Shown piece after piece: positions 23,882 through 30,255 of a DNA stretch of 42,826 nucleotides. How positions within the stretch are numbered: position 1 is the first letter of the stretch; every line of letters begins with the position of its first letter. The DNA is taken from positions 1 to 42,826 of the forward strand of contig WQZF01000013.1 in assembly GCA_009780885.1 (NCBI GenBank), read 5' to 3'. A model generated the notes under the pieces. It saw only the letters and a list, made by a program, of their open reading frames with translations, ran no database searches and was not told the origin of the DNA. The stretch comes from Betaproteobacteria bacterium (lineage in GTDB: Bacteria > Pseudomonadota > Gammaproteobacteria > Burkholderiales > Rhodocyclaceae). Both the position numbers and the translations under genes were made by a program.

Positions 23882-25005
23882 GCCGCCTCCTCGCCCAGAT
23901 AGCGGAAGCCTTGCACGGCACGGAAATGCCCTCCGAAGCCGCCGTGATGGCTTTTGGGGCGCCCATGCCGCACCGCCGAGCGCTCAAGGGATTCGCTGCA
24001 CCGCACCTTGTTCTCCCCGTACAGCCTCGCGCTCACCTGTGTCCACGCCGGATTGCGACGTAACGCAGTGGCCAGTCCGGGGTGCGAGGTGTGAAACAGC
24101 GTGCGCAATGGCAGCCCGTAGCGGTTTCGCCCTGCCAACCAGGCGGCGCAGACAGTATCAAGGAAGCGGATTCCGATGCCGGCCCCCTGCCACTCCGGCA
24201 TCACTACCAGACGGCAGGCGCGGGCCTCAACCAACCCCGGTCGCGTCGAAACGGCAAGGTGCGCCACCGGGCAATTGTCGATGAAACCCACGTAATTGGT
24301 GGAAGCGATCATGTGCGGCAGTTTCAGATAGTGATGCGGCTCAAACTGCGGCCAATAGCGCCAGTCGGTTTCGACGATATCGAGTTGCAAGGGCGGTCGG
24401 CGTCGAAGACACCCCCGTTGAAAGCGCCCGGAGGCGGTGTCATAAACCCAGTCTGGCCGCAGCCAGTCGGCGATGTCGTAGTGGCAGGAGAGCAGCACGC
24501 ACTGCCCGCCGGTACGCCGCCACGCCTTTCCGAACGCCAGCGCGCCGACCCTGGCAATTTGACGGTCGATCGTCGACGTGAATTCGTCGATCACCACGCG
24601 GGCCGGGGCATCGCAAAGCACGCGCGCCAGATCGGCGCGGAAGCGCTCGCCGGTCGAGAGCACCTGATACGGGCGCAGCCAGGACGGGACGCTGCCGAGA
24701 CCGACCGCCGAAAGCGCCGCCGTCGCGGCGTCGAACGAACCGCCGGCACCGATCACATCAATGATGGGCAGGTTTCTTGGCCAATCTGCCGAATACACGC
24801 TCTCGTCCCACAGCGCCCGGCCCAGACTCGACTTCCCAGACCCGGACGGCCCGACGATCAGCCCGATTTGCCAATCACCGGCCTCGATCGGCAAATCGGC
24901 GTCGAGCGTGAAATTGGCGCCGGACTCCACATTGAAAAGCGACTTCACCCGCGCGGCGCGGTAGCCGTCGAAATCGGTACAGCGGTTCCTGATTTCGATT
25001 CTCAT
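23872..25005 (-). CDS. ABC-type ATPase fused to a GNAT acetyltransferase domain
   Basis: The 377-residue fusion has no membrane segment. Residues 1-200 form a single ABC ATPase: Walker A GPSGSGKS (52-59), signature LSTGE (116-120), Walker B RVVIDE (136-141), and switch His175. Residues about 205-345 form a GNAT domain with the acyl-CoA loop QGAGIG (273-278) after CRLVVMPEW. This architecture matches an orphan family described as 'ABC ATPase fused to predicted acetyltransferase' (COG2401, from memory). It starts inside the stop of the small ORF (ATGA) and sits where Mu carries mom, which is itself GNAT-like. Inference: DNA base modification; a protein or tRNA target is possible. Confidence 0.85.
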   Translation of the reverse strand: MRIEIRNRCTDFDGYRAARVKSLFNVESGANFTLDADLPIEAGDWQIGLIVGPSGSGKSSLGRALWDESVYSADWPRNLPIIDVIGAGGSFDAATAALSAVGLGSVPSWLRPYQVLSTGERFRADLARVLCDAPARVVIDEFTSTIDRQIARVGALAFGKAWRRTGGQCVLLSCHYDIADWLRPDWVYDTASGRFQRGCLRRRPPLQLDIVETDWRYWPQFEPHHYLKLPHMIASTNYVGFIDNCPVAHLAVSTRPGLVEARACRLVVMPEWQGAGIGIRFLDTVCAAWLAGRNRYGLPLRTLFHTSHPGLATALRRNPAWTQVSARLYGENKVRCSESLERSAVRHGRPKSHHGGFGGHFRAVQGFRYLGEEAACA

Positions 25006-25160
25006 ACGGTCACCACCTTGCAGGCGTAGCCCTGCCGCTTCAATTCGAGATACACCTTTTTTTGTGCTGACTCATCGGCGCAAACCACAATTACTCCGTA
25101 CTGCTGGCGGTATTTGAACCCGTTATGGCCGGGTGGCTGCCGTTTTACTTTTTCCGACAT
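25002..25160 (-). CDS. Small protein in the com-mom-like operon
   Basis: The 52-residue basic protein contains FKYRQQYGVIVVCADESAQ, then VYLELKRQGYACKVVTV, a compact alpha/beta pattern. I recall similar small proteins next to com in Mu-like phages but know no function. It overlaps com by 38 bp upstream and the ABC/GNAT start by 4 bp downstream (ATGA), so all three are translationally coupled. Its start lies in the region where Mu Com acts on the mom start site. The start may instead be at 25187. Confidence 0.65.
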   Translation of the reverse strand: MSEKVKRQPPGHNGFKYRQQYGVIVVCADESAQKKVYLELKRQGYACKVVTV

Positions 25161-25317
25161 GAGCATCTCCATATAAAGACGCTCCATGGCGTTCCGGTTC
25201 GGGATTCTTGACCCTCAAAACATTATGTGCGCCGCAGCGCGGGCACTTGATACGCAACTCGCTGAACGCGGCCTCCGCCAATTTTTTACGGCACGCCGTG
25301 CAACGTACTTCTTCCAT
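25123..25317 (-). CDS. com: Com-family zinc-finger translational regulator
   Basis: The 64-residue protein aligns with Mu Com over its first half: VRCTACRKKLAEAAF then LRIKCPRCGAHNVL. This gives two CxxC pairs (positions 6/9 and 27/30 by count) spaced as in Com (RCKNC...RCPRC). In Mu, Com binds the mom mRNA and exposes its ribosome site. The ATG at 25317 was chosen; an in-frame ATG at 25335 lies inside a flanking inverted repeat. No strong Shine-Dalgarno is visible. It is the first gene of the operon, overlapping the next ORF by 38 bp. Confidence 0.85.
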   Translation of the reverse strand: MEEVRCTACRKKLAEAAFSELRIKCPRCGAHNVLRVKNPEPERHGASLYGDAHVGKSKTAATRP

Positions 25318-25385
25318 TTTTTGGTAGTGTCTCATTTTGAAAATAGCAGCCAGCGGACAGGTTGCTTCTGTGGCAAAAAAATAAA

Positions 25386-25414
25386 ACAAAAACGATTGAT
25401 GCTTTCCCTGTCAA
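25386..25414 (-). promoter_or_regulatory. Candidate com operon promoter
   Basis: A perfect -35 hexamer TTGACA (25414-25409) is followed after 17 bp by a poor -10, TTTTGT (25391-25386), inside a T-rich run. A strong -35 with a bad, T-rich -10 region recalls the Mu mom promoter, which is inactive without an activator. The start would be near 25379. Confidence 0.45.
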
Positions 25415-25425
25415 GCATTCAGTTC

Positions 25426-25455
25426 AGTTTGCGAATTTGTGCAATTTCGCAAACT
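25426..25455. promoter_or_regulatory. Dyad operator upstream of the com promoter
   Basis: A 30-bp imperfect palindrome with perfect 10-bp outer arms AGTTTGCGAA and TTCGCAAACT around a 10-bp centre. Its centre lies about 61 bp upstream of the estimated start site, a classic activator position. In Mu the late activator C binds upstream of mom; this site may serve the phage's own late activator. Confidence 0.5.
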
Positions 25456-25533
25456 CCGGCACGGGCGCGACATGTCGGCGAACCGCTATGACTTTTGGGA
25501 GAGCATCCATGATCGACACCATGTCTTTCGATA

Positions 25534-25562
25534 GGCTTGATCGACAGATTGTCGATCAAGCC
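25534..25562. promoter_or_regulatory. Perfect 13-bp-arm palindrome with two GATC sites
   Basis: Arms GGCTTGATCGACA (25534-25546) and TGTCGATCAAGCC (25550-25562) flank GAT. Each arm holds one GATC, and a third lies at 25511-25514. Mu mom is regulated by Dam methylation of clustered GATC sites upstream of its promoter. There is no U-run on either side, so a terminator is unlikely. Confidence 0.5.
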
Positions 25563-25633
25563 ATATCACCGAATTTCAAACTGAGACACTACCCATTTTT
25601 TGCAAGCCTTTTTCAAAAACTGAAACTCTGCTA

Positions 25634-25731
25634 GGCTTGCCCGCCGTCGCGCGATGGTGGGCAGCCTTGGGTTGGCTCGCAGGGGCTACTGCGGGTTTGC
25701 TGGCCGGGGGGATGCGTCAACATCTCCCCGG
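25634..25731 (-). terminator. Two hairpins after the tail operon (possible terminators)
   Basis: Stem 1 has arms GGCTTGCCCGCC (25634-25645) and GGTGGGCAGCC (25656-25666). Stem 2 has arms CCGGGGGGATG (25704-25714) and CATCTCCCCGG (25721-25731). They lie between the last tail-side gene (stop at 25759) and the com regulatory region. Neither is followed immediately by a U-tract; stem 1 is followed on the minus strand by GTTTCAGTTTTT after a short gap. Confidence 0.4.
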
Positions 25732-25758
25732 TCGTTGTCTCTTTACCTCATTTGGCGC

Positions 25759-26061
25759 TCAACCTTGAGCGTCCACTACACTTTCTACCGACTTCGCGCA
25801 GTGATCCGGGTCGATCCAGTCCAGCACCTTGCAGAGCAGGCATCCCCAGCGCTTTCCGTCTTTTTGGGCTTTGGCCGCGCGGCTTGAAACGGTCTGCGCC
25901 TCGTCGTCATTGGCCGCCGCGTTCGCAAGGCGGTCGTAGGCAACGCCAAGCTTCCAGGCGCGGTCTGGGTTGGTGCAGATTGCCCAGGCCATGCGCAACG
26001 CGATAAGCCCGGCGATGAGTTGGCAGAACAAAAAAACAAGAAAGAGTTTCCAGCGCGGCAT
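25759..26061 (-). CDS. Small prophage membrane protein, unknown function
   Basis: The 100-residue protein has one N-terminal membrane helix (LFLVFLFCQLIAGLIAL) and a polar C-terminal part with CLLCKVLDWIDPDHC. No family recognised. It starts 2 bp after the fibre-assembly-like stop, in the late operon. It could be an accessory or moron-type protein; a lysis role is possible but nothing supports it. Confidence 0.6.
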   Translation of the reverse strand: MPRWKLFLVFLFCQLIAGLIALRMAWAICTNPDRAWKLGVAYDRLANAAANDDEAQTVSSRAAKAQKDGKRWGCLLCKVLDWIDPDHCAKSVESVVDAQG

Positions 26062-26063
26062 GC

Positions 26064-26723
26064 TTAGTCCCCCAGAATCTCGGCGGCGCGGCCCGGCGGA
26101 AGCAGGCCGCAGGCTTCGAGCATCCACACGCCTGCAGCGGTGGTAGGATCGTCCAGGTTGATCGAATCCGCGTTTTGCAGCGCGAAAAGATAGGCGTTAA
26201 GCGCCGGATTCTGCTGGGCGGCGGTGAGCAACGTAGCCTGCTCTTCGGGCGTGAAGCGCCGCAGAAATTTAACCCGCGAGAGTTGTCGGACTGTGATCAG
26301 GTCGGCATCAGTGACCTCCCACCGGTAATCGGTGATGCTCGAAAAATCCTGAAGCACCCAGACTTCGTCTTCGGCCCGCGAGGAAGCCCGGCGCACCGCC
26401 TCGCGCGCGGCCAGCACTTCTGGAAGCGTCTCGCCGGGCAGATCGAGCGTATCCCGCTCACGGGCACGCTCAAGCCGCCAGTCGAGCGCGGCAATGCGCT
26501 CCGAGGCTTCGACCTTGATCCGGGCGATGCGAGTGTCGCGGGCTCTCATGCGTTTAATCTCAGTATCGATTTTTAGTGCGCCGTTTTCGACGACCAGAAA
26601 GGGCGCGTCGGCTTCGTCGTAGCCTTCCGGGAGAGGGTATGGCGTCAGGTTTCCGTGGATTTCGTCCGGAAAATCGGTGTATCCGGCCAGCGTGCCGGAT
26701 TCGGTCATCAGTGCGTAGCTCAT
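26064..26723 (-). CDS. Phage tail fibre assembly-like protein
   Basis: The 219-residue protein has an N-terminal MSYALMTESGTLAGYTDFP and a long helical middle of charged residues. Its C-terminal segment is FTPEEQATLLTAAQQNPALNAYLF. It lies directly after the fibre gene with a 4-bp overlap, the usual place for a fibre chaperone. The sequence only loosely recalls known tail fibre assembly families, so the call is mainly positional. Confidence 0.5.
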   Translation of the reverse strand: MSYALMTESGTLAGYTDFPDEIHGNLTPYPLPEGYDEADAPFLVVENGALKIDTEIKRMRARDTRIARIKVEASERIAALDWRLERARERDTLDLPGETLPEVLAAREAVRRASSRAEDEVWVLQDFSSITDYRWEVTDADLITVRQLSRVKFLRRFTPEEQATLLTAAQQNPALNAYLFALQNADSINLDDPTTAAGVWMLEACGLLPPGRAAEILGD

Positions 26724-28543
26724 TGTGTAACTCCCAGCATTTGAAGTGTTCTGATTCCGGCATAACCTTCTGTTGGGGATGTCCCGGAGCCTGATATCGA
26801 AAGAACGGACAAGCGCCAACGGGCGGATTTCATGACGTTTTTAATATCGAATTTAAATAAGTCGCCTGAACCTTCGAGTTGCCTGGTATCTACGGCGACC
26901 CAGTTGCCAATTTCATTGCTCCAGGCTTCCAATACTATCGACGTTGGCGGACGGGCCCCGATGGTCTCCCCTTGAATCCAATACTGAAGCAAGGAAACTT
27001 CGGCGGGAAAGTCATACTCCAGCCAAGCGGGAATCCCGTATCTTGCCGCGCACCAATAATAGGAGCTGCCTCCATCAAAAGCTTTCCATGCGGCACATCC
27101 AGGTGAATAAAAACTGCTGGCGCTGGCGGTTCCTGATGGATCGGTGTTGCTTGTCATCACCGGAATTTTCGTGACGCCAAAAAAGTCCATCAGATCATCG
27201 GATGAAACCCCGACATTGATCAGCGACTGAAGAGAGATTCCCGAGTCGAGCATCACCTGAAGAGAGATTCCCGAGTCGAGCAAGAGATTAAAAAATCCCG
27301 GAATCCCCATTACGATTTTGCTCTCGATCAATTCTTTCAGCATTTCCTTTAAAAGAACGGGGATGACGATGGCATTGTTCAAAAGAAGAAGAAACTTCTG
27401 GAGGTTCTCGTTATCCGAAAGGCAGGCATCCAGTTCTGCGCCTGTCCATGGGTGTGAGATGAAAAAGCCAAGCTCATCTATCGGGATAACCCGGTTTATC
27501 TCCATGCGCAGGTTTTCGATTTCCTGCATCCCGCCCGCCGCATTGGCAGCGCCCTGTGCAATGGCTGCGGCGGTTTCGGCGGCAGAGGCGAAGCTGCCTG
27601 CAGCCGTCTGCGCTGCCTGTGCAATGTTGGCGTATCCGGCGATATCGCTCAAAGCGGCGGAAGCCGTATTCGCCGCGCTGGCGGCAGTTTCAGCCGATTC
27701 GGACGCCCCTGCGGCATTCGCCTCGACGCTCGCTTTTGCCGATATCGCATCCAGCGCCGCAGCGCTGGCGGAAGCGGCCGCAGACTGCGCCGTGCTGGCG
27801 GCGGAGGTTGCATTCGCCTCCGCCGTTTGCAGCGCCGTCAATGCCGTTTGAAGGCCATCGGTAGCCGCGCCCATCGAACCGGCCAGCCCTTCCACCTCCT
27901 CTTTCAGCCCCGCCACGGAAGCGGCGGCCGAAAGAGCGTCTTCGGCGGCGGAAAGGATTTCCACTTTGATCCCGGTGAGATCGGCGGCGGCCTGCGCGGC
28001 GGTCTCCGCAGCCCTTTGCGTCTCCGCCACAAGGCCGGTGAGCACCCCCGCCGCCAAAGCCGCCTCCGATTGCGCGCTCGCCGCATCGCTGGCGGCAGCA
28101 GCAGCGGCGGAAGCCGAAGCCCCCACGGCCTCTTTCACGGTGGCAGCGGCCCGTGCAGCGTTTTCCGCCTCAATCGCTGCCGCTTGCGCCGTTTCTGCCG
28201 CATCGCCCAAAGCATTGGCCGAAGCGGTTGCCTCCAACGCGGCGGCGCAGGCGGCGGCCCTTTCGGCCTCAGCCGCGCCCGCTGCCGCTTGTGCGGCAAG
28301 GCAAGCGGCGTCTACAGCTTCCGCCCTGGCGAGAGCCTCGTCGCGCGCCGCCGCCGCCGCCGCCTGTGCCGCCAGGGCGGCGTCTTGCGCTGCCTGCGCG
28401 CTGGAAACAGCGGAAGCCGCGGCCTCGATATCGATCTTTACGCCCTCGACTCCTTCCATGTCGCGGTTATGATCCTCGACCAACTGATTCAACTGGCCGA
28501 TATAATTTTCCTGCCCGTCATAGAAACTGGCCCTGATAGCCAT
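26720..28543 (-). CDS. Prophage tail fibre with Ala-rich stalk and discoidin-like tip
   Basis: The 607-residue protein starts with a short tail-binding segment (AIRASFYDGQENYIGQLNQL). Residues about 38-340 are an extremely alanine-rich heptad-like stalk (runs of AAxAAxxAxxA), predicted as a trimeric coiled coil. A short repeat section (LDSGISLQ units) follows near residues 420-450. From about 470 to the end a discoidin/F5/8-C-like beta domain is suggested by AWKAFDGGSSYYWCA, AWLEYDFP and RWRLSVLSISG. The last domain probably binds host surface sugars (inference). Base composition of the stalk is strongly skewed. Confidence 0.75.
   Translation of the reverse strand: MAIRASFYDGQENYIGQLNQLVEDHNRDMEGVEGVKIDIEAAASAVSSAQAAQDAALAAQAAAAAARDEALARAEAVDAACLAAQAAAGAAEAERAAACAAALEATASANALGDAAETAQAAAIEAENAARAAATVKEAVGASASAAAAAASDAASAQSEAALAAGVLTGLVAETQRAAETAAQAAADLTGIKVEILSAAEDALSAAASVAGLKEEVEGLAGSMGAATDGLQTALTALQTAEANATSAASTAQSAAASASAAALDAISAKASVEANAAGASESAETAASAANTASAALSDIAGYANIAQAAQTAAGSFASAAETAAAIAQGAANAAGGMQEIENLRMEINRVIPIDELGFFISHPWTGAELDACLSDNENLQKFLLLLNNAIVIPVLLKEMLKELIESKIVMGIPGFFNLLLDSGISLQVMLDSGISLQSLINVGVSSDDLMDFFGVTKIPVMTSNTDPSGTASASSFYSPGCAAWKAFDGGSSYYWCAARYGIPAWLEYDFPAEVSLLQYWIQGETIGARPPTSIVLEAWSNEIGNWVAVDTRQLEGSGDLFKFDIKNVMKSARWRLSVLSISGSGTSPTEGYAGIRTLQMLGVTQ
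27227..27282 (-). repeat. In-frame 30-bp tandem repeat in the fibre gene
   Basis: CTGAAGAGAGATTCCCGAGT followed by CGAGCA occurs at 27227 and again at 27257, with a 30-bp period. It encodes two copies of a ten-residue unit LDSGISLQ(V/S)(M/L). In-frame slippage here would change the fibre by multiples of ten residues. Confidence 0.8.
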
Positions 28544-28546
28544 GTC

Positions 28547-29386
28547 TTATACCTCCTCAAGGTCGATGGATGCGGCATAGCGCAGATGCGATGCCTGAGT
28601 CTGCGCGATATCGCGGATAAACTTCGCTAGCAGGGTGTAATCTGCCGCGCGGCGCATGCCCGCCTGCGGGCTCACGCTCACCAGAAAATCCTTAACCAGC
28701 CCGTTTCTGCCGATCACCTCGGCAAGCCGCGAGCGGTCGCGCTCGCTCAGATTACCGAGCTGAATCGATAGCTTCCGCAGCTTTGCCCCGGCATCGGTGC
28801 GCAGCGTCCCGTCGGCGGCGCGGCTCTGCTTGGAAAGATCGGAAAAAGTCAGGCCGAAGCCGCGCGAAAGGTTGTAATCCGGAATCCAGACCTCGCCCGC
28901 CACCAGCCTTGCCGCCTCGAAAAATTCCGGCTTTGCGGCATCCCACAAATCGATCAGCAGGCAATCGCAGGCCACACTTCGAGGCAACCAGTAAAGCCCG
29001 AAAGGCGGCGCCCCCCCGAAAGCGCGCGCCCCCAAAGGATCGAAGCCCCAATCGAGTTCCCCGAGTTTTTTCGGCGGCGCAACCGCCGAAATCCCGGAAT
29101 CAAAGACGAGGGCATCATCGAAATAAGCGCAAATCCGCCACTGCGCCGTCGCAGAAAAATTCCCCCGCAGCAGCGCCACGCACCCGATCTGCCGGCTTTT
29201 TGTCCAGGAAAGCGCCAGGCGCGCGGTACTGTCTCCCGCCGCGCGCCAGACATCGGAACGGCTGGCCACTTGCAGATTCTCCGGGCCTGTATCCGCCGAA
29301 GCCGAAGGGCCGCTGATCAAAGCCTCATCGGCAACATTGAAGGGCACAAAGCGCAAGCGGTGCGCTCGGGAAGCGGAATCGCTCAT
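28547..29386 (-). CDS. Prophage tail tip protein, unknown function
   Basis: The 279-residue protein shows no clear membrane segment or repeat. Beta-rich segments (RICAYFDDALVFDSGI, LYWLPRSVACDCLLIDLWD) and a helical C-terminus suggest a structural tail-tip or collar component. Its ATG is in a TGATG junction with the upstream gene, and the fibre gene follows 3 bp after its stop, so it is embedded in the tail operon. Function not assigned. Confidence 0.65.
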   Translation of the reverse strand: MSDSASRAHRLRFVPFNVADEALISGPSASADTGPENLQVASRSDVWRAAGDSTARLALSWTKSRQIGCVALLRGNFSATAQWRICAYFDDALVFDSGISAVAPPKKLGELDWGFDPLGARAFGGAPPFGLYWLPRSVACDCLLIDLWDAAKPEFFEAARLVAGEVWIPDYNLSRGFGLTFSDLSKQSRAADGTLRTDAGAKLRKLSIQLGNLSERDRSRLAEVIGRNGLVKDFLVSVSPQAGMRRAADYTLLAKFIRDIAQTQASHLRYAASIDLEEV

Positions 29387-30255
29387 CAGGCTTTTCTCAG
29401 CAGAATCGCGGCCCAATTGACGCCGTTATCGAGGGAATACTGAAGCCGCAAGGGATTTCCATTCGCATCCGAAACCCCTCCCGAGACCATTAAATTACCG
29501 AGCACCAAGCAGTTTCCAGAGGAAAACACCCCAAACCCGGAAGACAGGCTGGCCACCCCGCAGACCCCGAAGGCGGCGCCGATCCCCGCAACGCCGACCG
29601 AATTGAGGCTGGTAGCGTGCCCGACGACCCCGCACGGAATGCCCCCCGCAGGGCCGGAGGTCTGCCGGAAATAACCCGCCGGACGGGCGGTGTAATTCTG
29701 CAGCGCGTAAAAGGTAACCGACTGCGCGTTGATCCCGTAGGCATACACACTGCCATCGGTATCGATATCCCCGGAAAAGGTAGCCTCGCCGGTGTTACTC
29801 AGCGCCAGCTTGACCCGATTTCCATAGACTCCGGCGAGGCCGCGCTGGGTCATCGCCATCCCGGTGCCGGAGACGACACCGGCGCTGTTGATGGTCACAT
29901 TCCCGGCGACGAAACCCCCAGCATTCTGGATATTGATCACCCCGGAGAGAATATCGCTCCCGGACTTCGTAAGCTTTCCAGAGACCGCACTTTGCGCCTG
30001 CCCGGCGGCCGCTGCGGCAGCATCGGCGGCGGAGTTGGCTTCCACGGCACGGTTATGCGCCTCAAGCGCCTGTTGTCTGGCAAGCGCCGCCTCCATTGCC
30101 GCTGCAAGCGCGGAATCGGAAACCTCGCCGACCGTGCCGGGGCCGCCCGGATTGTCGACAATCGGCGTCTCGCGGCTCAGCGAAACCTCCAGGGGCACAA
30201 TGCGCGGGGAAGTCGCCTGCAAGCGCAAAATCCTGGTAGATCGGATCGAAGACAT
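29386..30255 (-). CDS. Prophage tail/fibre-like structural protein
   Basis: The 289-residue protein has a short alanine-rich helical part (ALAAAMEAALARQQALEAHN), then glycine-rich beta repeats (GVINIQNAGGFVAGNVTINSAGVVSG and SGDIDTDGSVYAYGINAQSV). This pattern is typical of tail-fibre or tail-spike shafts with a collagen-like or beta-helical body. It overlaps its neighbours at ATG/stop junctions on both sides. Probably a minor fibre or tip extension. Confidence 0.6.
   Translation of the reverse strand: MSSIRSTRILRLQATSPRIVPLEVSLSRETPIVDNPGGPGTVGEVSDSALAAAMEAALARQQALEAHNRAVEANSAADAAAAAAGQAQSAVSGKLTKSGSDILSGVINIQNAGGFVAGNVTINSAGVVSGTGMAMTQRGLAGVYGNRVKLALSNTGEATFSGDIDTDGSVYAYGINAQSVTFYALQNYTARPAGYFRQTSGPAGGIPCGVVGHATSLNSVGVAGIGAAFGVCGVASLSSGFGVFSSGNCLVLGNLMVSGGVSDANGNPLRLQYSLDNGVNWAAILLRKA

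Larger units (their letters stand above)
25323..25593. repeat. 271-bp segment bounded by ~22-bp inverted repeats, containing the com promoter region
   Basis: GGTAGTGTCTCA (25323-25334) followed by TTTTGAAAAT is mirrored by TTTCAAAC then TGAGACACTACC (25582-25593). About 20 of 22 positions match, with GGTAGTGTCTCA exact. The segment contains no clear gene. It could be a small non-autonomous transposable element, an IS remnant, or an invertible promoter segment. Confidence 0.7.

Noticed and set aside
25534-25562. GATC palindrome as a terminator
   Set aside because: No U-run follows on either strand.
25362-25634. 90-codon plus-strand frame through the com regulatory region
   Set aside because: Covers palindromes and inverted repeats, no ribosome site, no family pattern.
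27966-28472. 168-codon alanine/serine-rich plus-strand frame
   Set aside because: Mirror image of the fibre's alanine-codon repeats (GCN read as NGC) rather than a gene.
26720-28543. CRISPR-like periodicity in the fibre gene
   Set aside because: Repeats are irregular alanine codons without spacers; no array is present anywhere in the window.
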